Positions 7,411-13,432 of a stretch of DNA of 17,947 nucleotides are shown here, in pieces (position 1 is the first letter of the stretch; each line of letters begins with the position of its first letter). This stretch comes from Methanolobus sp. UBA474 (GTDB taxonomy: Archaea; Halobacteriota; Methanosarcinia; Methanosarcinales; Methanosarcinaceae): contig DANZ01000062.1 in assembly GCA_002501695.1 (NCBI GenBank), positions 10,772 to 28,718 on the forward strand, in the 5' to 3' direction. The notes under the pieces were generated by a model. The model was not told where the DNA came from, made no database searches, and was given only the letters and a program-made list of their open reading frames with translations. The translations under genes and the position numbers were made by a program.

Positions 7411-7438
7411 GTGAAAGTATTTTTTAATCCCCTTTCAC
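7411..7438. promoter_or_regulatory. Inverted repeat and T-run between mfnA and the M50 protease gene
   Basis: GTGAAAG (7411-7417) and CTTTCAC (7432-7438) are perfect inverted arms around a 14-nt loop that contains T6 (7420-7425). The T-run could end mfnA transcription in the archaeal oligo-T manner. The inverted repeat lies just upstream of the TAAATAA box (about 7451-7457) of the next gene, so it could instead be an operator. A smaller stem TGCCTT/AAGGCA lies at 7324-7344. Confidence 0.4.
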
Positions 7439-7479
7439 ATTCGATAAAACTAAATAAGAACGTAAGCTAACATCACGTT

Positions 7480-8571
7480 ATGAGGACGTCATTTAAGATC
7501 GGGACTATAATAGGTATACCTGTAAAGCTCCATATTACCTTTTTACTGATATTGCCTGTATTTGCTTTTGTTTTCGCGACCACGGAACCGCCTCTGGGTT
7601 TTGCAGGCACTTCCTCTGAATTCATAGTCTACGTCCTCTCCTTTATAACGACTATTCTGCTCTTTGCCTGCATATTATTGCATGAGGCAGGTCACTCATA
7701 TATTGCCAAAGGCTTTGGAGTGGAGATCAAAGACATAACCCTGCTGCTTTTTGGCGGCGTTTCCTCCATGGAAGAGATTCCCAGGATCCCTTCCCAGGAA
7801 CTGAAGATGGCCTTTGCCGGGCCCTTTGTAAGTTTTGTGATAGGTGTTACGTTACTTGCATTTAATGTGGTGCTATCTTCCTACGTAGCAGGCTATCCGG
7901 ATACCTCGATATTCCTTATGCTAAATATCCTGGGTTCTATTAACATAGTGCTTGGCCTTTTCAATCTCCTGCCTGCTTTTCCTATGGACGGCGGACGCCT
8001 TCTCAGGGCATGGTATGCAAAAAGGATGAGCTACGTCAAGGCCACACATTATGCGGCCTATTTTGGAAAGATGTTTGCCTTTCTCATGGGTATAATCGGC
8101 CTGTTCTTCAATCCCTGGCTCATACTGATAGCATTCTTTGTCTACATAGGGGCTTCAGAGGAGGACAGGTCTACCACTGTCACCGTGCTCCTGGAAAAGT
8201 ATAGTGTAAAAGATATAATGACGCAGGATGTTGTTTCAGTCTCTCCCGACATCAGCGTGGAGGAACTCTCGAAATTCATGTTCGAGAAAAAGCACCTGGG
8301 TTATCCTGTCGTCGAGGGTAATTCTTTAAAAGGGATTGTGACGTTTACAGATATACGCAATATCCTTCCGCATGAACGCTACGCAAAACTTGTGTCCGAT
8401 ATCATGACCAGGGACATTATCTCTGTCTCCCCCCAGGATACCGCGTCCGAGGCTTTTAAGGTGATGACCCGTAATAATATCGGACGTGTGCTTGTAATGG
8501 ATAAAGGGGAACTTGCAGGGATACTTTCAAGGTCTGATCTCATGCGGGCTATGATGTTGCTCAACGAATGA
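7480..8571 (+). CDS. Site-2 protease family intramembrane metalloprotease (M50) with two CBS domains
   Basis: A 363-residue SpoIVFB-like intramembrane zinc protease. Hydrophobic segments lie at about 14-35, 45-66, 105-130, 140-162 and 190-225. The zinc site is HEAGH (His68, Glu69, His72), and the third ligand is Asp170 in NLLPAFPMDGGRLL. After residue 240 come two CBS motifs in the cytoplasm (about 247-300, beginning MTQDVVSVSPD, and 309-360, beginning MTRDIISVSPQ), which in this class bind nucleotides and may gate activity. Substrates are unknown; family members cut membrane-anchored regulators or clear signal-peptide remnants. The ATG at 7480 has a TAAATAA box centred about 27 nt upstream and no Shine-Dalgarno site, suggesting a leaderless transcript. 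The TraB-family gene begins 29 nt downstream and is probably co-transcribed. Confidence 0.9.
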   Translation: MRTSFKIGTIIGIPVKLHITFLLILPVFAFVFATTEPPLGFAGTSSEFIVYVLSFITTILLFACILLHEAGHSYIAKGFGVEIKDITLLLFGGVSSMEEIPRIPSQELKMAFAGPFVSFVIGVTLLAFNVVLSSYVAGYPDTSIFLMLNILGSINIVLGLFNLLPAFPMDGGRLLRAWYAKRMSYVKATHYAAYFGKMFAFLMGIIGLFFNPWLILIAFFVYIGASEEDRSTTVTVLLEKYSVKDIMTQDVVSVSPDISVEELSKFMFEKKHLGYPVVEGNSLKGIVTFTDIRNILPHERYAKLVSDIMTRDIISVSPQDTASEAFKVMTRNNIGRVLVMDKGELAGILSRSDLMRAMMLLNE

Positions 8572-8584
8572 TCCCAAAAGGGAT
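8571..8584 (+). other. Small stem-loop at the M50 / TraB junction
   Basis: ATCCC-AAAA-GGGAT forms a five-base-pair stem that starts on the last base of the M50 stop codon and ends 5 nt before the GAGG site of the next gene. There is no T-run, so termination is unlikely; it could affect translation of the downstream gene or mRNA processing. Confidence 0.3.
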
Positions 8585-8600
8585 TCCAAGAGGATAAGAA

Positions 8601-9995
8601 TTGAATCAATCCAGTAATTACGACGATTCCCGGGGGATACCTTATACATATACCCCTGCCAGTGCAAGCGGTGGCCTTGATCCGGCTATTATCGATAAAG
8701 GTCAAACAGTCTCTGCTGACGGTATAACGGAAATCGAGCTTGTAAAAGAGATGATCCCACAGGCAACAGCTCAAGCCGGGCTTCTTCCGCCTTCAGAGAT
8801 CATCATCGTGGGAACTGCCCATGTATCGGAAAAGAGCGTCAGGGAAGTAAATGCTGCTATAAGCCGTGAAAAACCTGATATCGTGGCCGTGGAGCTATGC
8901 AGGGCCAGGTATGAAGCTATCAAGGGCAATGTGCAGGACACCCAGGTGCCTATAAAGGAATTGCTCAAAGGAGGCAAGATTTATTTTTATATCGTGCACA
9001 TGCTGCTTGCCCATATACAGAAGAAGTTCGCTGACCAGATGGGTATCCAGCCAGGTGCCGAGATGATCGGCGCTATCGAGGCAGCGGAAGCAAGCGGTGC
9101 GCAGGTCCTGCTGATAGACAGGAACGTCCAGGTCACGCTCCAGCGTTTCTGGAACGAGATGGGATTCATTGAGAAGATCAAGATAACGGGCGGCCTCCTG
9201 GCTGCAGTGCTCGGTATCGGCGGCACCAAGGATATCGATATGGATACTATCACCAACCAGGACATAGTTTCGGTGCTTGTGGAGGAATTCAGGGGAAGCT
9301 CCCCCAATGCCGTTAAGGTCCTTATCGATGAAAGGGATGCCTATATGGCCACAAACCTTTTAAGAGCCGCCGGCAGCGGAGGAAAGAAGATCGTCGCTGT
9401 TGTCGGGGCAGGTCACAGGGCTGGTATCCAACGCTATTTATCATATCCGGAGGAAATACCAAAAGTAGAGGTAGTTGAGGATACACCTAAGAAAAGGTTC
9501 AGTCTCATCAAACTATTCGGGATCCTAATGCTGGCTATTCCCGTCATGGCTTTTGTATTGCTTATCATTTCAGGGGTTTCTCTCAAGACCCTTGGTATAG
9601 TATTTGCTTTCTGGTTCCTGATAACGGGTGCATTGAGCGCTCTGGGTGCATTGATAGCAAGAAGCCATCCTTACTCAGCACTGATAGCTTTTATGGTCGC
9701 ATGGATGACAACTCTCAATCCCGCAGTGGCTGCAGGGTGGTATGCAGGTATCAAGGAAGCACAGTACCGCAACCCTACTACACACGACCTGAAGCGTCTC
9801 ATTGAAGCAGAATCAATAAAAGATATGATGCAGAACAACTTTTTCAGGGTCTTGCTGGTGACTAGTCTCACAAATCTGGGAGCTATGGTCGGAAGCCTTT
9901 TGGGCGCTTATCTGATACTGCATACTTTAGGTATTAGCCCCGTAGAGTTCTTTGAATCGGCTTTAAGTGCAGGCCTTGCGACAATAGGCTTCTAA
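8601..9995 (+). CDS. TraB/PrgY family membrane protein
   Basis: A 464-residue protein of the archaeal TraB family, related to PrgY and Tiki-type proteins. A low-complexity N-terminus (1-55) precedes the TraB domain (about 65-290), with its GTAH motif (Gly71-His74), the conserved glutamate in VAVELCRARYEA (Glu98) and the GAGH motif (Gly271, His272). The C-terminal part has about four transmembrane helices (about 303-326, 330-352, 356-380, 415-440). By analogy with Tiki it may be a membrane metalloprotease or peptide-inactivating factor; its role in archaea is unknown. The start is TTG at 8601, supported by GAGG at 8590-8593 with 7 nt spacing; no ATG with such a site is near. It follows the M50 protease gene by 29 nt, suggesting a shared operon and perhaps a shared role in membrane protein turnover. 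Confidence 0.85.
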   Translation: MNQSSNYDDSRGIPYTYTPASASGGLDPAIIDKGQTVSADGITEIELVKEMIPQATAQAGLLPPSEIIIVGTAHVSEKSVREVNAAISREKPDIVAVELCRARYEAIKGNVQDTQVPIKELLKGGKIYFYIVHMLLAHIQKKFADQMGIQPGAEMIGAIEAAEASGAQVLLIDRNVQVTLQRFWNEMGFIEKIKITGGLLAAVLGIGGTKDIDMDTITNQDIVSVLVEEFRGSSPNAVKVLIDERDAYMATNLLRAAGSGGKKIVAVVGAGHRAGIQRYLSYPEEIPKVEVVEDTPKKRFSLIKLFGILMLAIPVMAFVLLIISGVSLKTLGIVFAFWFLITGALSALGALIARSHPYSALIAFMVAWMTTLNPAVAAGWYAGIKEAQYRNPTTHDLKRLIEAESIKDMMQNNFFRVLLVTSLTNLGAMVGSLLGAYLILHTLGISPVEFFESALSAGLATIGF

Positions 9996-10026
9996 TTTAT
10001 TCTAACTATTGCCAGATCCATCCTGC

Positions 10027-10089
10027 GACCCTCAGGAAATGATTCAGACAGGAATAAGCGCCGGACTCAGTGCTCTGGGACTGGGATAA
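10027..10089 (+). pseudogene. Relic resembling the TraB-family C-terminus
   Basis: After the TraB stop, in another frame, the bases encode DPQEMIQTGISAGLSALGLG and then a stop. This aligns without gaps to the TraB tail SPVEFFESALSAGLATIGF: about seven identities (P, E, SAGL, G) and mostly conservative changes elsewhere. The frame is closed by a stop 12 codons... upstream of any plausible full gene, so only a fragment remains; it looks like the end of a decayed or recombined tandem copy. It could also be a tiny hydrophobic peptide gene from ATG 10039 (16 codons), but there is no good ribosome-binding site. Confidence 0.4.
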
Positions 10090-10109
10090 ATAATTAAAAT
10101 AGAAAAGAA

Positions 10110-10131
10110 AAAGACCTCATACGAGGTCTTT
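10110..10131 (-). terminator. Terminator of ftr, overlapping its stop codon
   Basis: On the minus strand AAAGACCTC-GTAT-GAGGTCTTT is a perfect nine-base-pair stem with a four-base loop, followed by a T-rich tail (TTCTTTTC). The ftr TGA stop lies at the loop and start of the right arm, so the last three sense codons form the left arm. The plus-strand reading has no T-tail, so it should act on ftr only. Confidence 0.75.
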
Positions 10132-11013
10132 CAGGTGGAACTGGAACTTTCCGAGCTTGCCGCCATAGTTTCCTGCGGTGATCTTCTTGACACCGGGGAT
10201 GGTGGTAGCTGCCTTGATACCGATCTGCATTGCCTTCTTTATTGAGGTTTCGTCAAGGCCGTTGATGACCAGCTCGAACACTGCCTTCACATCAGCGGGG
10301 ATCTCGGTACCTTCAACCTTGTCCCTGATGGTGGGGCAGAACTTCTCGTTGGCTGTTGCCTTCATGAACTTGGCGTATTTATGGGAGCCTGCCTTGGAGC
10401 CGCTGGCAACGATGCCTCCGGGGAAGGGGGTGATGGTGCCTTCAAGTTCCTTGATGGTGTCCACCGCGATCTCTGCGGCTGTGAGCGCGGTCATCTGGCT
10501 GTCACCGAAGATGAAGAAGTTGCCGCCTGCGATACCGGGTATTGCGCCGATGTTCTCCTCGACCAGGAAGTCCCCGCCCATGATGGGGATGCTGTGCATC
10601 TTGCGTCCTGCGATCTCTTTCACAGATTCCATACCGTCACCGAAGAACTTCAGCTTGAAGCCGACATTGAACTGCTTCTCAGCCGCGGGGAGGCCGTTGA
10701 AGACTGCGGTTGTTGGCGCTGTGAGCACACACTGCCCGAGACGCTCAAGAAGCTGGTGTTCCAGTGCATCGTATCCGAAAGTGCATATCTGGATATAATA
10801 TCCCGGCCTTCCATCAGGTGTTTCCTGAGGGCTTGCATATCTCTCGATGCCTGCTTCGGCCGGGCACATAATAACAGATGTACCGAATCCTGTTGCTTCC
10901 AGTGCTGCAACCTCTGCCCAGCGCTTTGTTGCCGCTGTGATGAGCACTCTTGCGATCTTGATCGAAAACGCTTCAGCAAACGTATCTTCTATTTCTACTC
11001 CGTTGATTTCCAT
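10117..11013 (-). CDS. ftr: Formylmethanofuran:tetrahydromethanopterin N-formyltransferase
   Basis: A 298-residue cytoplasmic enzyme at the family's usual length. It transfers the formyl group between formylmethanofuran and N5 of tetrahydromethanopterin (tetrahydrosarcinapterin in Methanosarcinaceae); in methylotrophic growth it works mainly in the oxidative direction toward CO2. Recognisable family stretches are EDTFAEAFSIK, GFGTSVIMCPAEAG, TPDGRPGYYIQI, GDGMESV, PIMGGDFLVEE, NFFIFGDSQM, FPGGIVASGSKAGS and the C-terminal PGVKKITAGNYGGKLGK. The two-lobed fold has no bound cofactor. The ATG at 11013 follows AAAAAGGGATCATT, a weak Shine-Dalgarno site. A TATA-like AATATATG at about 11066-11073 would give a leader of about 30 nt, so ftr probably has its own promoter, although a membrane-protein gene lies 76 nt upstream on the same strand. 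Codon use looks strongly biased to C/G endings, as in a highly expressed gene. It ends in a hairpin terminator. Confidence 0.97.
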   Translation of the reverse strand: MEINGVEIEDTFAEAFSIKIARVLITAATKRWAEVAALEATGFGTSVIMCPAEAGIERYASPQETPDGRPGYYIQICTFGYDALEHQLLERLGQCVLTAPTTAVFNGLPAAEKQFNVGFKLKFFGDGMESVKEIAGRKMHSIPIMGGDFLVEENIGAIPGIAGGNFFIFGDSQMTALTAAEIAVDTIKELEGTITPFPGGIVASGSKAGSHKYAKFMKATANEKFCPTIRDKVEGTEIPADVKAVFELVINGLDETSIKKAMQIGIKAATTIPGVKKITAGNYGGKLGKFQFHLKDLV

Positions 11014-11065
11014 AATGATCCCTTTTTAGAATTAGACTACAGCATATTAGAATACAATCGCAGTA

Positions 11066-11073
11066 CATATATT
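11066..11073 (-). promoter_or_regulatory. Probable ftr TATA box
   Basis: AATATATG on the minus strand, in the 76-nt gap upstream of ftr, would place the transcript start near 11043 and leave a leader of about 30 nt with AGGG just before the start codon. Confidence 0.45.
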
Positions 11074-11089
11074 CTTCGAGAAGCCGGGT

Positions 11090-12766
11090 TCATCTTCCGC
11101 CCGAATTATTGTAGGTCTTCTCAAAAAGTGCGAACATTTCCCTGTCAATTTCCCTGTATTTACCAAGTTCGAAAACAGCCTTGTTGACAAATATAGTGAG
11201 TTTATCCTTTTGCGACAGACCCGCAAGAGCTTTAGAGGACAGGGCGGTTGACTCCACCATTTGCTCCTTTATAGAGGCTTCACACACCTGCGCGAGCGCA
11301 CTCACCGAGAACGAAGCTTCCTCGTCAAGATCCTTGTCAGCTGCGCACACACAAAAATATTCAATATGTTCAATAACATCAAACATTTTCTCATCAGAAT
11401 GTTTTCTTGCGGCAGTAATACCTATATCTTTCAGGCAGCCTGCAACTTCAAGATAGGAGCTCTCACCGAATATGTCGCCTATCTCCCTTAATGCCGCAAC
11501 GGCTTTCTGCAGTGCATCATTCTTTTTCTTGTCAGGTGATTCCTGAACAGTCCTTATGCAGATGTCCCGGAGAGCCAGGATTATCTGTTTCTCAGCATTC
11601 TCAAGCCTGTTCTCCTTGATCGCGATCGCGACCTTAACAAGGGACTTGCGCACATGCTCAAGTGTATAGATGTCTTTGTTTGAGGCGGCATCCAGAGCTA
11701 TCACCTTCAGGAGACTGATAGACTCTTCAACAGGTCCTATCATCTTCTTCCTTGCGGCCGTCTGGCCTACCCTGCCTGCAGATATTGCAAACTCATGCCC
11801 GGGAGTGAAAACCGAGCCATCACCCAAGGCATTATAAACATCTTTTACCGTATTTGCTCTTTTGAGCAGGGATAACTTTCCCCTGGAAAGAGCATGATCC
11901 CTGACCTTATGAATGTTAAAAAGGCTATGCATGTGTTCTATTATTTGCAGTGTGGCCTTCTCCATATCCTTTTCAGTGTAGTTGCTGCCGATATCCCCGA
12001 AAGTATGTATGACCTCGGCAATTACATCTGCTTCCCCTTCTCTCTCTGCAAGGACTCCAAGCCCGTAAAGGTGTGCGCTCAGATGCCTGACTATCAAAGA
12101 ATTGTTCCCTTCAGACTGCAGCGATCCGGAGGCGAACCTCCCAAGAGCGCGAATTCCATTTACTGCTGTGAGATCATCTTCGTTCCTCAAAGCCCCGCGA
12201 ATTATATCGATAACAGGATGAAGAGGATCAAAAACAGACTTTCCGCCATCCATCTTCCTGTAATCCTCGTTCATCTCATAGGCATTGAACCCTTTGGTAA
12301 TATCAAGGAACCTCTGTGTTATCCTCTCGTTATTTAGATGATCGGCAAACAGAAAGCCTGCAACAGAGAGTATCAGGGATGCGCCGGTCATCATCACAAT
12401 TCCGGTAATACCGGATGCTCCCAGAACATGCAGTATTGACAGGGAAAGTGCAAAAGTTCCCAGAGTGTAGGAAAACATATTTCCCAGAACATCTTTTTTA
12501 CCCGGGAGCCACAGGCATACTACCCAGATGATCCCAAAAGAGAAGGAAAGTACGATATTACTGTAGAAGTGCTCCATTTCCCTGTTCGTGACCAGGGTGA
12601 TCATGAACGCAAACTGGATAGCAAGTGCGCTTATGGCCAGGTCTGCACCTACATCCTTTTGGCCTATCTTCATGTTGTTCTTTGCAATAATATCAATGAA
12701 CAGAAAGACTGCTATGACGCCTATTATCACCACGGTGTCAATAATGTCTGGGATCAGGATCTGCAT
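11090..12766 (-). CDS. Membrane protein of unknown family with a large helical cytoplasmic region
   Basis: I do not recognise this 558-residue protein. The N-terminal 145 residues are hydrophobic, with about five transmembrane helices (about 9-27, 41-60, 70-87, 95-113, 117-141). The remaining 410 residues are hydrophilic and look wholly alpha-helical, with repeated patterns such as VNGIRALGRFAS, IAEVIHTFGDIGS, LQKAVAALREIGDIFG and VAGCLKDIGITAARK. The spacing of about 40 residues and the [IL]..[IL]G.I pattern resemble HEAT/ARM-like repeats. No catalytic motif is visible. The ATG at 12766 lies about 27 nt after a TATA-like TATATATATAAATAC (near 12785-12800), suggesting a leaderless transcript. 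It ends in TGA 76 nt before ftr on the same strand. A scaffold or sensor role is only a guess from the architecture. Confidence 0.85.
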   Translation of the reverse strand: MQILIPDIIDTVVIIGVIAVFLFIDIIAKNNMKIGQKDVGADLAISALAIQFAFMITLVTNREMEHFYSNIVLSFSFGIIWVVCLWLPGKKDVLGNMFSYTLGTFALSLSILHVLGASGITGIVMMTGASLILSVAGFLFADHLNNERITQRFLDITKGFNAYEMNEDYRKMDGGKSVFDPLHPVIDIIRGALRNEDDLTAVNGIRALGRFASGSLQSEGNNSLIVRHLSAHLYGLGVLAEREGEADVIAEVIHTFGDIGSNYTEKDMEKATLQIIEHMHSLFNIHKVRDHALSRGKLSLLKRANTVKDVYNALGDGSVFTPGHEFAISAGRVGQTAARKKMIGPVEESISLLKVIALDAASNKDIYTLEHVRKSLVKVAIAIKENRLENAEKQIILALRDICIRTVQESPDKKKNDALQKAVAALREIGDIFGESSYLEVAGCLKDIGITAARKHSDEKMFDVIEHIEYFCVCAADKDLDEEASFSVSALAQVCEASIKEQMVESTALSSKALAGLSQKDKLTIFVNKAVFELGKYREIDREMFALFEKTYNNSGGR

Positions 12767-12784
12767 AGGACTATATCGGTTATT

Positions 12785-12800
12785 TGTATTTATATATATA
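12785..12800 (-). promoter_or_regulatory. TATA box of the unknown membrane protein gene
   Basis: On the minus strand TATATATATAAATACA is centred about 27 nt before the ATG at 12766, the distance expected for a leaderless archaeal transcript. Confidence 0.6.
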
Positions 12801-12921
12801 TTGAAAAGTTATCACTCATCTTCCTGCTTACAGGCTTTCTGCCTTCAATTATGTATCGGTCCTGAAAAAGGATCTGTAAAAAAGATGTGATTTTTTTGTA
12901 TTACAGGCCTGGATAGAAACC

Positions 12922-13023
12922 TTTATATAAATTCATCTTGCCGTGAAATCAGAGAGAATATGCTATTGAAACATATTTTCTCATAGAGGGCTTCGGGGTG
13001 TCCTTCACAGAAGTGTAAGGGAG
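12922..13023 (+). promoter_or_regulatory. Promoter and structured leader of the zinc-ribbon protein gene
   Basis: TTTATATAAA at 12922-12931 is a TATA box that would start transcription near 12952-12956. The leader of about 75-80 nt could fold twice. Stem 1 is GAGAGAATATG (12952-12962) with CATATTTTCTC (12972-12982): 11 pairs including one G-U; if transcription starts inside the left arm this stem would be cut. Stem 2 is CCTTCAC (13002-13008) with GTG-T-AAGG (13013-13020), loop AGAA; its right arm takes up part of the AGGGAG ribosome-binding site (13018-13023). Control of translation by stem 2 is inference. Confidence 0.45.
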
Positions 13024-13030
13024 CAGTGCC

Positions 13031-13408
13031 ATGCATAAAGGTAATGAAAGTGATCATAAGCTTAATTATAATGGTAATTATAAGGGCAATTACAGGAAAA
13101 TCACGAGTTCTGACTGGCGTGGAACGATCCTGCTCCTCGTGTCATACTCAGCCTCAATTATGATCGTTTCTTTTCTTTTGTTACCCGACAAATGGTACCT
13201 GTGGGCTTTCATGATCGCCCTGGGGACATTCCTTATCATCTCCTGGCACACGAAGAACTTTGCCTATCAATGCCCCAATTGCGGTGAGATATTCGAGATA
13301 TCTGTTGTTACTGACTTTTTGGGTCCCAATGGCGGCACAAAGAAATATCTCAAATGCCCCAACTGTGGAAAACGTTCCTGGGCCGTGATAGTGGCTAAAA
13401 GGAAATGA
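13031..13408 (+). CDS. Small membrane protein with a C-terminal zinc ribbon
   Basis: A 125-residue protein of unknown function. The polar N-terminus (1-28) includes a threefold Asn-Tyr repeat (NYNG NYKG NYRK). Two transmembrane helices follow at about 32-52 (ILLLVSYSASIMIVSFLLL) and 55-73 (YLWAFMIALGTFLIISW), joined by a very short turn. The C-terminal half is a zinc ribbon with two CPNCG knuckles (YQCPNCGEIFE near 80-84 and LKCPNCGKRSW near 108-112), facing the cytoplasm if both helices span the membrane as a hairpin. The ATG at 13031 is supported by AGGGAG at 13018-13023, 7 nt upstream. The gene stands alone between a divergent membrane-protein gene and a convergent histidine kinase gene 24 nt away. 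It could be a small DNA- or protein-binding membrane adaptor; no family is claimed. Confidence 0.82.
   Translation: MHKGNESDHKLNYNGNYKGNYRKITSSDWRGTILLLVSYSASIMIVSFLLLPDKWYLWAFMIALGTFLIISWHTKNFAYQCPNCGEIFEISVVTDFLGPNGGTKKYLKCPNCGKRSWAVIVAKRK
13064..13099 (+). repeat. Three 12-bp tandem repeats in the zinc-ribbon gene
   Basis: AATTATAATGGT, AATTATAAGGGC and AATTACAGGAAA follow each other in frame and encode NYNG, NYKG and NYRK. The third unit is the most diverged. Confidence 0.65.
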
Positions 13409-13432
13409 ACAGTCATCCCCCCAGCAGGTTGA

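Noticed and set aside
10381..11187. Open frame of 268 codons antisense to ftr
   Set aside because: Cys-rich composition without motifs, spanning the ftr promoter region; ftr is certain on the other strand.
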